Notes: generated by a model not told the origin, from the letters alone. Positions 53,334-62,409 are shown, counted from the first letter of the stretch. The stretch: 64,000 nucleotides of DNA from DASXRA01 sp036502575 (GCA_036502575.1 DASXYL010000082.1:1-64000); one strand, 5' to 3'. Numbers and translations: made by a program.

Positions 53334-54595
53334 GTCGCCCGGTCCGAACCGACGAGGGCAGGTGCGACACCGCCGCGGACCTGTCCGCCCTGCAGCACGA
53401 GGCGAACGTCGTGCAGATCGGACAGGTTCTGCAACGGATTTCCGCCGACGACCAGCACGTCCGCGGCCAGGCCGGGTTCGAGGGTGCCGACCTCGTCCGC
53501 GATGCCGAGGGTGGACGCCGCAGCCCCGGTCGCCGCCACCAGAGCCTGCATGCTCGACAACCCGCCGCGCCGCATCAACTCGAGTTCTTCGGGCAGTCCG
53601 TCGATCGGCGTGAAGCGCCAGCCGGCGTCGGTGCCGGCCACGAACTGCACGCCGGCAGAGAACAACTGGCCGAACTGGTCGAGGTTCGCCTCGAGCATCA
53701 TGCTCCACTGATCGCGGAACGCCTGCTCGGCGGCGCTGAGCTCGGACTTGGCTCGCATGGCCTCGACGGCGAATCCCCCGACGGACAGGGTGGTCGTGAT
53801 CGGGATGCCCGCGTTCGCGACCTTCTCGGCGATCTCCGGCTCGAACTTCTGGTTTCCGGCCGCGTCCACGATGAAGCCGGCGTGCTCCAACTGGTCCACG
53901 CCGGCGTCCACCGCATAAGAGATCGCCTCGGCGCACAGGCAGTGTGCCGTCACCTTGCGGCCGAGCCGATGCGCTTCGTCGGCGATCGCGGCCAGTTCCT
54001 CGGGCCGATAGGCCGGAAGGTAGGACGTGGTGTTGAGCGTCCCGCCGCCACTGGCCATCACCTTGATCGCATCGGCACCGAGTTTGGCCATCGTCCGGAC
54101 CTTCTTGCGCAGCCCGTCCTCGCCGTCCGCCTCACCACCGAGATACCAGGTGTGGCCGCCCGTGATCGTGATCGGCTGGCCGCAGGCAAGAATCCGGGGA
54201 CCGTGCCCGTGGCCCAATTCGAGCGCGCGCCGGACGTCGAACACGGTGCTGTGGAAACACCCGGTGTCGCGAACCGTCGTGATCCCGGCCGCCAGCGCCT
54301 TCGACGCGGCGAACGTCGAGGTCGCGACCAGAACGCCCTCCGGTTCGGCCACGATCTGCTCGAGCAGGACCCCCGTGCCCGGAAAGTTCAGGTGCACGTG
54401 GGAGTCGATCAGGCCGGGAACGATCGTGCACCCCGGTAGCTCGAACACCTCGGCGGTGGCGGGAACCAAACCCTCCGGTGGCCGGCCGGAGAACGTGCCG
54501 ACGACCTTCCCCTCGTCGATGACCAGCACGGCGTCGTCTACCGCGGCGGATCCGGTGCCGTCGATGAGCCGATCCGCTCGTATCACGGTGATCAA
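53330..54595 (-). CDS. Metal-dependent amidohydrolase, copy 2
   Basis: 421 residues. Paralogue of 30119-31399 with the same ligands in the same order: HVH in LIDSHVHLNF, Lys in DAIKVMASGGG, His in VTAHCLCAEA, His in LEHAGFIVD, Asp in GTDAGW. ATG 54595. Lies directly below the binding-protein gene and, after the reductase, the ATPase genes. Substrate unknown; likely the compound brought in by system 2. Confidence 0.9.
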   Translation of the reverse strand: MITVIRADRLIDGTGSAAVDDAVLVIDEGKVVGTFSGRPPEGLVPATAEVFELPGCTIVPGLIDSHVHLNFPGTGVLLEQIVAEPEGVLVATSTFAASKALAAGITTVRDTGCFHSTVFDVRRALELGHGHGPRILACGQPITITGGHTWYLGGEADGEDGLRKKVRTMAKLGADAIKVMASGGGTLNTTSYLPAYRPEELAAIADEAHRLGRKVTAHCLCAEAISYAVDAGVDQLEHAGFIVDAAGNQKFEPEIAEKVANAGIPITTTLSVGGFAVEAMRAKSELSAAEQAFRDQWSMMLEANLDQFGQLFSAGVQFVAGTDAGWRFTPIDGLPEELELMRRGGLSSMQALVAATGAAASTLGIADEVGTLEPGLAADVLVVGGNPLQNLSDLHDVRLVLQGGQVRGGVAPALVGSDRAT

Positions 54596-54644
54596 GGTCG
54601 AAGCTCCGTTCTCGGGGTGAGTACTGATGCGTTGTCGCCGGGGA

Positions 54645-56252
54645 TTACTTCGTCATCGATGCCGCGCCGAAGTACTCGAAGCCACCGCCGGAATAGGTCA
54701 GGCCGGTCAGCTTCTTCGACGTCATCACCAGATCGACGTTCTCGTGAATGGGCATCAGCACGGCCTGGTCCATGATGATCTTCTGGGCCTGGGCGTACAT
54801 GGCGAGCCGCTTGCTGGTGTCGGATTCGTGCTGAGCGCTGGTGATCAGGGTCGTCAGAGTCGGGTTGGTGTAGTGGCTCCAGTTGAAGTACTGGCCGGGC
54901 AGGAACCACAGGTGCAGCGCATCGGGGTCGACCGCGATGTACTGCAGCGGTGTCAGCGACATGTTGCCCTTGATGTTGGCGGCCAACCAGGCCGGTACGG
55001 CCAACTGGGTGACCTGGGCGTCCATGCCGACCTTGCGCAGGTAACCCTGGATGGCCTGCGCTATCAGGGGATACTCCGGCACCGAGGAGATCGCGGTGAT
55101 GTTGATGCTCAACCGTTTGCCGTTCTTCTCCCAGAAGCCGTTGGACTTCGTCCAGCCGCCGGACTGCAACGTCGCCTCGGCCTTGGCCGGGTCGTACGGG
55201 TAGGCGTTCTCCAGCGAGGAGTCGTAGCCGGTCAACCCCTTCTGCAGCGGCGTATTGCTGGGCGCGAACACTCCGTCGTCGGCGACCTTGATCGCGCCTG
55301 GCTTGTCGACGGCGTACATGATCGCCTTGCGGACGGCGGGATCGCTGGTCGGCCAGCTGCCGGCGTTGATCGGGGCGAAGATGCCCATGCCGCTGATCGG
55401 GAACTCGATCGCGTTGTAGCGGTTGGTCTTCTTCAGCGTGTTCCAGAAGATGCCGGGCGTCTCCTGCATGAAGTCGGACTGACCACTCTGGAACTGACTC
55501 ACCCGGGCCTGGGAGCTGGGCACGATCTGGAAGGTGATCCCGGCAATGTCGGGCGGCCCGGTGTGCTTCGTCGCCGCCGGCCCCCACTGGTAGGCGTCGT
55601 TACGCTTGAGCACGACGCTCTGGTTCGGCTGGTAGCTCACGAACGAGAACGGCCCTGTGCCGACCGGATGCACTCCCACGTTCTTGCCGTACTTCTGGAT
55701 CGCCGCCGGTGACTGGATGCCCAGGTAGGGCTCACCCAGCTGGGCCAGCAGCGGAGCATAGGGGGCGCTGCAACTGATGGCCACCGTGTACTGCGCGGTT
55801 GCCTTCGCCTTGGTGCACGGTCCGAGCAGGCCGAGGGAGATGTTGGACTGGGTCGCCTTGTCGGTGATGTAGTTGATGTTCGCGACCACCGACGAGGCAT
55901 CGAACGCCGTGCCGTCGTGGAACTTCACCCCCTGACGAAGAGTGAAGGTGTACGTCTTGCCATCCGGTGACGTCGTCCACTTGGTGGCCAGGTCCGGCGT
56001 GATCTTGAAGTCCGGCGTCAGCCAGACCAGGGTGTCGAAGAGGTTCGAGTCGATCGGCCCGACGTCGCGGTTACCGGTTGTCGCCGGGTTGAGGGTGTCG
56101 ACGGGTTCGGCCCACCCGAGGGTGAGCTTGGCTTGCTGGTCGACCGTTCCGCCTACACCTGAAGAGGAGCCGGTACTGGTGCAGGCAGCGATTACACCAG
56201 CGAGCACGAGCGATAGGACGGCCGTCGGTGCGGATTTTCGGGAAAGCCTCAC
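54645..56252 (-). CDS. Solute-binding lipoprotein of peptide ABC transporter (family 5), system 2
   Basis: 535 residues from GTG 56252. Lipoprotein signal with Cys24 (LAGVIAAC). The SBP_bac_5 body (VDTLNPATTGNRDVGPIDSNLF, QGVKFHDGTAFDASSVV, VGTGPFSFVSYQPNQ, in parts) aligns by eye with the system 1 protein along its length, including the unusual NPATT-RDVGPID run. Differences in the middle may reflect a changed ligand. Followed by the amidohydrolase after 49 bases. Confidence 0.94.
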   Translation of the reverse strand: MRLSRKSAPTAVLSLVLAGVIAACTSTGSSSGVGGTVDQQAKLTLGWAEPVDTLNPATTGNRDVGPIDSNLFDTLVWLTPDFKITPDLATKWTTSPDGKTYTFTLRQGVKFHDGTAFDASSVVANINYITDKATQSNISLGLLGPCTKAKATAQYTVAISCSAPYAPLLAQLGEPYLGIQSPAAIQKYGKNVGVHPVGTGPFSFVSYQPNQSVVLKRNDAYQWGPAATKHTGPPDIAGITFQIVPSSQARVSQFQSGQSDFMQETPGIFWNTLKKTNRYNAIEFPISGMGIFAPINAGSWPTSDPAVRKAIMYAVDKPGAIKVADDGVFAPSNTPLQKGLTGYDSSLENAYPYDPAKAEATLQSGGWTKSNGFWEKNGKRLSINITAISSVPEYPLIAQAIQGYLRKVGMDAQVTQLAVPAWLAANIKGNMSLTPLQYIAVDPDALHLWFLPGQYFNWSHYTNPTLTTLITSAQHESDTSKRLAMYAQAQKIIMDQAVLMPIHENVDLVMTSKKLTGLTYSGGGFEYFGAASMTK

Positions 56253-56321
56253 GTGCGTGACTCCTTGTGGTCAGGGCACTGATGTCGATTGGATGGGCAG
56301 CCGTCGGCGCCGACGGCGCGG

Positions 56322-57236
56322 TCAGGTTCGGGACAGGGTGGGATCCAGTTCGTCTCGCAGGCCGTCGCCGATCAGGTTCACGCCGACGACGAACAGGGCC
56401 AGGAAGATGCCGGGGAACACGGTGATCCACCACGCCACGCTGACGTAGTTCTGGCCGTCGTTGAGGATCGCTCCCCACTCCGGCGTCGGGGGTTGCACGC
56501 CGAGCCCGATGAAACCCAGGGCGGCGATCCACAGGGCCGCGATGCCCAGCCAGGACGTGGTCAGCACGATGATCCCGGAGGCGACGTTCGGCAGGATGTG
56601 CCGGCGGATGACCTGCCATGAGCTCGATCCCAGGGTCACTGCGGCGTCGACGTAGGGCAGGTGGAGGATCTCGGTGGTCGCCCCGGCGACCAGCCGGGCG
56701 TATATGGGAACGAGGATCGCGGCAACTGCGATCACGCCGTTCGACAGGCCGGGTCCCAGTACGGCGGCCACTGCGAGGGCGAGCAGGATGCCCGGGAAGG
56801 CAAGCAGCAGGTCGACCAGGCGCATGATGACGAATCCCGTTACGCCGCCGAAGTATCCGGCTACGAGGCCGAGCGCCGTACCGATCGCGCCGCCCAGCAG
56901 GACCGTGCAGAGGCTTGCGAACATCGTCGTCCGGCCGCCGTACAGGACCCGGGAGAACAGGTCACGGCCGAACGAGTCGGCTCCCATCAGGTGCGCACCG
57001 GATGGGTGAGCGAACGTGGCCAGCGGGTTCTGGGCGTTCGGGTCTATCGAGGTGAGCAGCGGCGCGGCCAGCACCAGCGCCACCAGTATCAGGCAGATCA
57101 CCGTGCCGGTGGCGAGACTTCGGTGCCTGAGCGCGCGCAGGATGCTCGTGCGTCGGGACAGCCTGGGGAGCATCGATTCGGTCGCCGGCGGGGCGATCAC
57201 TACGCCGGCGGTGAGTTCGGCGGTGTCGGGCCTCAT
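56322..57236 (-). CDS. Peptide ABC transporter permease, DppC/OppC type (system 2)
   Basis: 304 residues from ATG 57236, overlapping the DppB-type stop as ATGA. Hydrophobic first helix at ~40-62, MGADSFGRDLFSRVLYGGR periplasmic segment, EAA loop YVDAAVTLGSSSWQVIRRHILPN, and GDGLRDELDPTLSRT end. Counterpart of the permease at 33095. Six membrane segments predicted from hydrophobicity. Confidence 0.94.
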   Translation of the reverse strand: MRPDTAELTAGVVIAPPATESMLPRLSRRTSILRALRHRSLATGTVICLILVALVLAAPLLTSIDPNAQNPLATFAHPSGAHLMGADSFGRDLFSRVLYGGRTTMFASLCTVLLGGAIGTALGLVAGYFGGVTGFVIMRLVDLLLAFPGILLALAVAAVLGPGLSNGVIAVAAILVPIYARLVAGATTEILHLPYVDAAVTLGSSSWQVIRRHILPNVASGIIVLTTSWLGIAALWIAALGFIGLGVQPPTPEWGAILNDGQNYVSVAWWITVFPGIFLALFVVGVNLIGDGLRDELDPTLSRT

Positions 57237-58174
57237 GCGCGTCCCCTTCCGCTGGCGGTTCTGACTCTGGGATCCAGCACGGGATAGAGCAGGTCGACGG
57301 CGAGGTTCGTCAGCGCGTAGAGGACGGCGATGATCAGCACCACCGCCTGCACGGTCAGGTAGTCCTTCGACAGGATCGACTGGACCAGCAGGCGACCGAT
57401 CCCTGGTCGGGAGAACACCGTTTCGACGATCACGACGCCGGAGATCAACTGCCCGATCTGCAGGCCGACGATGGTGAGGATCGGCAGCAGGGCGTTGCGA
57501 AGCACGTGACGGCGGAAGACCTGCGCCGCGCTGATTCCCTTTGCCCGCGCGGTGATGACGTGTTTCTGCACCTGGGCGTTGATGACGCTGGAGCGGACGA
57601 ATCGCGCGTTGAACCCCATGCTGCCCAAGGCCAACGTCACGGCGGGGAGGACCAGCCCTTTGAGCGAGGTGCCGCCGACGACCTGGAAGATCGGCAGCTT
57701 CACGGCGAACAGCAAGATCAACAACAGGCCCAGCCAGAAGCTGGGGATCGACATGCAGACCAACGCGAAGCCCATGCCCAGCGTGTCGACCGCACGATTG
57801 CGATGTCTCGCCGCGAGCACGCCGATGATCGAGCCGAAGAACAGCGACAGGGCCAAGCCGGCGAGCGTGAGCTGAAGCGTGGCCGGGAAGTTCGCCGCCA
57901 GCAGCGAACTGACCGGTCGCTGGTCTCCGTAGGAGTAGCCGAAGTCGCCGTGCAGGACGCGACCGATCCAATGCACGTACTGCGTCGGCACGGACTGGTC
58001 GAGCCCGAGCTGGTGGTGCAGGCGCGCCACCAGGGTGTTGTCGCCGGCGTTGGTACCCAGCAGGGCTACGGCCGGGTCACCGGGGATGAGCCTGATGATC
58101 ATGAATACGAGGACGCTGATGCCGAAGGCCAGGCCGACGATGGCGGCCAGCCGGCGGAGCACGAAGTTGGTCAT
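57233..58174 (-). CDS. Peptide ABC transporter permease, DppB/OppB type (system 2)
   Basis: 313 residues from ATG 58174, overlapping the amidase stop as ATGA. N-terminal helix typical of OppB, RLIPGDPAVALLGTNAGD, EAA loop ITARAKGISAAQVFRRHVLRN, and six membrane segments. Counterpart of the permease at 34033, sharing for example GDFGYSY and SRPGIGRLLV motifs. Confidence 0.94.
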   Translation of the reverse strand: MTNFVLRRLAAIVGLAFGISVLVFMIIRLIPGDPAVALLGTNAGDNTLVARLHHQLGLDQSVPTQYVHWIGRVLHGDFGYSYGDQRPVSSLLAANFPATLQLTLAGLALSLFFGSIIGVLAARHRNRAVDTLGMGFALVCMSIPSFWLGLLLILLFAVKLPIFQVVGGTSLKGLVLPAVTLALGSMGFNARFVRSSVINAQVQKHVITARAKGISAAQVFRRHVLRNALLPILTIVGLQIGQLISGVVIVETVFSRPGIGRLLVQSILSKDYLTVQAVVLIIAVLYALTNLAVDLLYPVLDPRVRTASGRGRA

Positions 58175-59622
58175 GCCGCCGACCCGTCCACGTCGCCCGG
58201 CGGCTGTCCGGTCCTGGCCATCGTGCCGTGCGGGCCGTCCGGGCGCAGCGCGGTCGTGCCGGTCCGGCTCTCGAGCGCCACCGCGGCGTCGAGGATGGTG
58301 TTCTCCGACAGCCGGGCGCCGGCGAACTGGATCCCCGTCGGCAGCCCGTCGCGACCGAGGCCGTTGAGCACCGACACGGTCGGCGTCCCGGCGAGGACCC
58401 CCGCGAAGTTCAACGGCCGCCCGAACGCACCTGGCAGCATGTACTCGAAGTCCTCGTCGATCCGGGAGGCGACCACGCCGAGCGAAGGAGCGACGACGGC
58501 GTCGTACTGGGCGGCGAACTCGCCGAAGCCGTCGGCGATCACGCGTCGGATCCGCTGCGCCCGGATGTAGTCGTGCGCCGGCAGCACCGCACCGGCGAGC
58601 CGATGCCCGCGGGCTTTGGCCGCGGTGAGTTCCACGGTGCGCCCGGCCGCGATGAACTCGTCGAAGGCGGCGTAGGCCTCCGCGCCGATCACCACCTCCG
58701 CCACGTCGTCGTACGGGAAGTCCGGAAGCTCGACCTGCTCCAGGGTGCCGATCTCGGCGAGAGCCGCCAATGAGGCGTCGAAGTTCGCGGTCACCTCGGC
58801 CTCGGCGCCGTCGCAGGATCCGGCGATGACACCGAAGCGAAAGCCCCTCTGACGCACGCGCGACCGGCGGTACCGGTACCGCTCCGTGAGGCTGGCCGGA
58901 TCCCGCGGATCAGGGCCGGCCATTGCCTCGAGCACGAGCCCGCAGTCATCGGCACGGCGGCACATCGGCCCGAGCCGGTCGAGCGTCCAGCACAGCGTCA
59001 TGGCGCCGGCACGACTGACCCGCCCATACGTGGCGCGCAGGCCGGCCGTACCGGTGAACGCGGCCGGCAGCAAGATGGAGCCGCCGGTGTCACTGCCGAT
59101 CGCGAAAGGCAGCGCGGCTGCGCCGACCGCGGCGGCCGGGCCGCTGGACGACCCGTTCGTCCACCGACCGGTGTGCCACGGATTGCCGGGCGGACCGGTG
59201 ATCGACGCGTTCGGATTGTCGTAGCCCATTCCGCCGGCGAGCTCGATGGTGGCGACCTTGGCGAGGAGCACCGCGCCGGCGTCGCGCAGCTTGCGAGTGA
59301 CAGTGGCCTCGCGGTCGAAGCGCTGGTCGGGGAACGCGCCCCACGTCGTCGGCGCTCCGACGACGCTGATGATGTCCTTGAGACCGTAGGGGATTCCGTG
59401 CAGCGGGCCACGATCCAGCCCGTCGCGCAGTTCGGCCTCGGCCAAGGTGGCCTCGCGATGGGCGATGTCGTCGGTGATCGTGACGACGGCGTTCAGGGTG
59501 CGACCGATCTGGTCGAGCCGGCGCAGGTAGATCTCGGTCAGCTCCGTCGGGGAGACCTGACCGGTACGAAGGAGCGCACCGAGTTCACGAATGCTCAGGA
59601 AGGCGAGATCGTCCTCGTTCAC
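58171..59622 (-). CDS. Amidase (amidase-signature family), island copy 2
   Basis: 483 residues from GTG 59622, overlapping the GatC-like stop as GTGA. Lys in HGIPYGLKDII, serines in NGSSSGPAAAVGAAA and GSDTGGSILLPAAF; hence the Ser-cisSer-Lys triad is complete. Tight coupling with a small GatC-like protein suggests a two-subunit amidase, as known for AtzE-AtzG. It differs from the amidase at 38862 in the glycine-rich loop. Likely acts on the same imported compound as the aspartylglucosaminidase-like enzyme upstream. Confidence 0.9.
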   Translation of the reverse strand: MNEDDLAFLSIRELGALLRTGQVSPTELTEIYLRRLDQIGRTLNAVVTITDDIAHREATLAEAELRDGLDRGPLHGIPYGLKDIISVVGAPTTWGAFPDQRFDREATVTRKLRDAGAVLLAKVATIELAGGMGYDNPNASITGPPGNPWHTGRWTNGSSSGPAAAVGAAALPFAIGSDTGGSILLPAAFTGTAGLRATYGRVSRAGAMTLCWTLDRLGPMCRRADDCGLVLEAMAGPDPRDPASLTERYRYRRSRVRQRGFRFGVIAGSCDGAEAEVTANFDASLAALAEIGTLEQVELPDFPYDDVAEVVIGAEAYAAFDEFIAAGRTVELTAAKARGHRLAGAVLPAHDYIRAQRIRRVIADGFGEFAAQYDAVVAPSLGVVASRIDEDFEYMLPGAFGRPLNFAGVLAGTPTVSVLNGLGRDGLPTGIQFAGARLSENTILDAAVALESRTGTTALRPDGPHGTMARTGQPPGDVDGSAA

Positions 59623-59870
59623 GTGGCTGCTCCGTCCTTGCCACACACGATGAAGATCGGCTCCTGATCGTTGGTCAGCGGGAAATGGTGAAGTCGCTCC
59701 GTGGCAGCGAGCTGTACTGCGATTCGGTCCTCGAGTTCGGCCAGCTGGTCGTCGGTCAGGGCGTCGCCGTGACGCAACGAGACGATCTCGACGAGCCGAT
59801 CGCGGACGCTCTCGGTGGTGGCCGGGTCCAGCTGGGGGTAGGTCGACCCCGCCGCGGTGCGCGTGGTCAT
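59619..59870 (-). CDS. Small GatC-like amidase partner protein
   Basis: 83 residues from ATG 59870, with 4-base overlaps at both ends. Mainly helical, with DDQLAELEDRIAVQLAATERLHHFPLTNDQEPIFIVCG; a helical body followed by an extended 'PLTNDQEP' tail is typical of GatC and AtzG-type small subunits that wrap around amidases. I assign it by shape and context, not by a strong motif. Its gene immediately precedes the amidase, so the two are probably made in equal amounts. Confidence 0.65.
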   Translation of the reverse strand: MTTRTAAGSTYPQLDPATTESVRDRLVEIVSLRHGDALTDDQLAELEDRIAVQLAATERLHHFPLTNDQEPIFIVCGKDGAAT

Positions 59871-60835
59871 CGGACGGGCCCGACCATGACGACGGTCCGC
59901 GCCTCGCGGCGGGCCGCTTCCATACCGTCGACCCGCCAGACGTACTCCGTGCCGGGCTTCGTCGTGAGGGCGCAATGGTTGCCGGCGGCGTCGACGGCGA
60001 TCAGGTTGACGTAGCCGCGTCCACCGGGTTCGCCCGTTTCGAGTCCGGCCAGGTCGCGTATGGCCGCCGAGCAAGCTTCGTCCAGGTCCAGGCCGGCCGC
60101 CAGGCCGGCGACGACCGCGCGCGCGGTACCGGCCCGGATGGTCAGCTCGCCCCAACCGGTACAGGTCGCTGCACCGTAACGGTCGTCGCAGTAGTTGCCG
60201 GCGCCGATCACCGGGGTATCACCGATCCGACCCGGGTATTTCCAGGCCCAGCCGCTGGTGCTGACCGCTGAGGCCAGGTGACCGTCCGCGTCGACAGCGA
60301 TCAGGTTCACAGTGCCACCCGGCGGGACCTCCACCGGTTCGGGCTGCAACGCGCGTTCGGGATCAAAGATCTCCCCGATCACGTCCCGTACGGCCTCGAT
60401 GGCAGTTGATTCACCTTGCGGGGACTGACGAATCCGAGTCAGGCCCTCCCGCCAGGTGAGCTCTGCCTCCGGAGTCAGCAGGTCTTCGGTCGGCAGCCCG
60501 ATCTCGTGGGCGAGACGGGCCGCCCCGTCTCCGACGACGAGTACGTGTGGGAGTTGTTCCAGAACGGCGCGGGCCACCGTGACCGCCGCCCGGTACCCGC
60601 GCAGGCCACCGACCGCTCCGGCCTGGCGACGGGTTCCTTCCATGACGGAAGCGTCCAGCTCGACCTGCCCATCGATGTTGGGGTATCCGCCGTAGCCCAC
60701 CGTGTGATCGGCGGGGTTGTCCTCGACGGCGCGAATCCCCACCTCGACCGCATCCAACGCCGATCCACCCGCCCGCAACGTCTCCCAGGCGAGGCCGATT
60801 CCGACGTCTGCGTTCGCGCTCCCGGCTACAAGCAT
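59867..60835 (-). CDS. Aspartylglucosaminidase/asparaginase-family Ntn hydrolase
   Basis: 322 residues from ATG 60835. First gene of the 18-gene operon. The family self-cleaves before a Thr that becomes the nucleophile: here Thr175 in PPGGTVNLIAVDADGHLASA. GRIGDTPVIGAGNY and TGWGE follow as in aspartylglucosaminidase; the N-terminal half has WETLRAGGSALDAVEVG, VGYGGYPN and GAVGGLRG. No signal peptide, so cytosolic. It would hydrolyse N4-substituted asparagines or beta-aspartyl amides to aspartate. Confidence 0.9.
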   Translation of the reverse strand: MLVAGSANADVGIGLAWETLRAGGSALDAVEVGIRAVEDNPADHTVGYGGYPNIDGQVELDASVMEGTRRQAGAVGGLRGYRAAVTVARAVLEQLPHVLVVGDGAARLAHEIGLPTEDLLTPEAELTWREGLTRIRQSPQGESTAIEAVRDVIGEIFDPERALQPEPVEVPPGGTVNLIAVDADGHLASAVSTSGWAWKYPGRIGDTPVIGAGNYCDDRYGAATCTGWGELTIRAGTARAVVAGLAAGLDLDEACSAAIRDLAGLETGEPGGRGYVNLIAVDAAGNHCALTTKPGTEYVWRVDGMEAARREARTVVMVGPVR

Positions 60836-60850
60836 GGGCGAGACACTAAA

Positions 60851-60864
60851 GGCAAAGGTTTGCC
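60851..60864. promoter_or_regulatory. Possible operator for the LacI regulator
   Basis: GGCAAAGGTTTGCC, 6-bp arms around GG, lies 16 bases upstream of the first gene of the 18-gene operon. A second symmetric site, AAACCGTTT, is at 60885-60893. LacI-family operators are usually AAANCGNTTT-like palindromes, so the second fits better by centre and the first by arm length. One or both may be bound by the regulator encoded at 60962-62017. No clear -10/-35 boxes are assigned. Confidence 0.45.
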
Positions 60865-60961
60865 TACGGCAATACCCCTTAAGTAAACCGTTTGTTTCCT
60901 ACGGTCTCAACCAGAATTCACGATGCCGCGAATCAGACCCAGCGGCGGCAGACGGACGCAG

Positions 60962-62017
60962 TCAGCGGCGCAGGCGGCGAGAAGATCTGGGCTCAGCCGT
61001 CGACTCGCGGCGGATCAGGGCCAACGGATCGGACACGAGCACGTCCTCCCCGCCGCCGCCGTCCACCCGCTCGATCAGCGCCAGTACCGCGGCGGCGCCG
61101 AGTTCTTCCAGCGGCATGCTCACGCTGGTGATCGGAACCTCGAGGTACCCGAGGCAGTGGTCCTCGTCGAAACTGATCAGTGAGACATCCTCCGGCACCC
61201 CGGCCCCGACCTCCCGGAGGGCCATCGTGGCCCCGAAGAGCTGGTTGAGGTTGCCGACGCCGATCGCGGTTGGCACGTCCGTACGCGCCATCAATCGCCG
61301 CGTCGCCTCGTAACCACCGGCTTCGCTGTGCTCGATGTGCTGGAACGTGACGGACAGCCCGTGGGCCTTGCAGAGGGCTCGAACGGCCGCCGCGCGCCGA
61401 TACACCGTGTCGACGACCTTGAAGCCGTCGACTATCGCCAGCCGCCTATGCCCGAGCGCGGCGAGGTGCTCGACGAACAGCCGCATTGCCTTCTCTTCGT
61501 CCATGACGACGTTGTTCCCCGGCCGCGGGCCACGCCGGTTCATGTACACGTGCGGGACCGAAGGCACCGGGGAGCGCGCTCCACCCGACCGCAGCGCGGT
61601 CGCGATCAGGAGCCCGTCGGCCCGGCTTTCCTCGACAAGATACTGGTAATCGGTCGGCGGACGAACGCTTTCCTCCGGCTCCTCCAGGATCATCACGACC
61701 TGGCCGCGGTCCACCGCACGCTGGAGCGCGCCCCGCTGGATGCCAGACCAGATCGGGTTCCGTAGCAGGGGAACGATCATGGCCAACGCGCCGGTCCGTG
61801 AGCGCTTGAGGGCCCGGGCCATGGCGTTCGGTCGGTAACCCTGGCGCTGCGCGACCGTGAGGATGCGGTCACGGGTCTCCGGCCGAATGGACAAGTTCGT
61901 GTCACCGTTGAGCACCCGAGACACCGTGGAAATGTGCAGCCCCACCGCCGCGGCGACATCGACCAGTCGCGGACGTCGGTGCTCCGACGATGCCGGATCC
62001 TCCCTGCTGATTGCCAC
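60962..62017 (-). CDS. LacI-family transcriptional regulator
   Basis: 351 residues from GTG 62017 (VAISRED). N-terminal HTH RPRLVDVAAAVGLHISTVSRVLNGDTNLSIRPETRDRI and hinge, then a periplasmic-binding-protein-like sensor (TGALAMIVPLLRNPIWSGIQRG to AAAVLALIERVDGGGG). Typical LacI layout and length. It sits 126 bases upstream of the 18-gene operon on the same strand and next to the right island boundary, so it is the likely repressor of that operon. GTG 62029 is an alternative start. Confidence 0.9.
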   Translation of the reverse strand: MAISREDPASSEHRRPRLVDVAAAVGLHISTVSRVLNGDTNLSIRPETRDRILTVAQRQGYRPNAMARALKRSRTGALAMIVPLLRNPIWSGIQRGALQRAVDRGQVVMILEEPEESVRPPTDYQYLVEESRADGLLIATALRSGGARSPVPSVPHVYMNRRGPRPGNNVVMDEEKAMRLFVEHLAALGHRRLAIVDGFKVVDTVYRRAAAVRALCKAHGLSVTFQHIEHSEAGGYEATRRLMARTDVPTAIGVGNLNQLFGATMALREVGAGVPEDVSLISFDEDHCLGYLEVPITSVSMPLEELGAAAVLALIERVDGGGGEDVLVSDPLALIRRESTAEPRSSRRLRR

Positions 62018-62409
62018 GTCTCCCAACACATCGCGGCCCGGCACGTGGCGCAGGCCCAGCGGATCTAGAGACCACGCCGACCGGCCTGCTGGCAACAAAT
62101 CGCCGCCCCCGCAGCGCACCTGGGCGCGTCTCGGCCGGAACTGTACATGAATCGGCAGCGATGATCGCAGTAGTCGCCGTCCGCCGAGGTCTTGCCGAAC
62201 GCTTTCGAGCTTGGCGTCCGATGTTCCTGGCGCGGTGGCCATCACCTCATGCAGGTCGACGGTCAGAGTACGAGCCCCCCACCCGAGGTATACAGCTAGG
62301 CTTTCGATTCCGAGGAGGATGTAGCGGTCGAGAAGCGAATACGCCAGCCCCTCGCAGACCGCCGAGAAGCCCTGATTTCCGCGGCTGGAGCACAGTGTTC
62401 GGCCCGGTT
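62018..62409. other. Non-coding stretch between lacI and right att repeat
   Basis: No gene is supported. The leftward frame is open across it but continues into translated tRNA antisense, giving the known false CVPPAGLEPATCRLEG peptide, so it is an artefact of GC-rich sequence. The promoter of the lacI gene probably lies at 62030-62150. No integrase fragment could be recognised in any frame. Confidence 0.5.

Noticed and set aside
25540..62409. Search for integrase, relaxase, phage or replication genes in the island
   Set aside because: None of the reading frames shows tyrosine recombinase, serine recombinase or transfer motifs that I can recognise.
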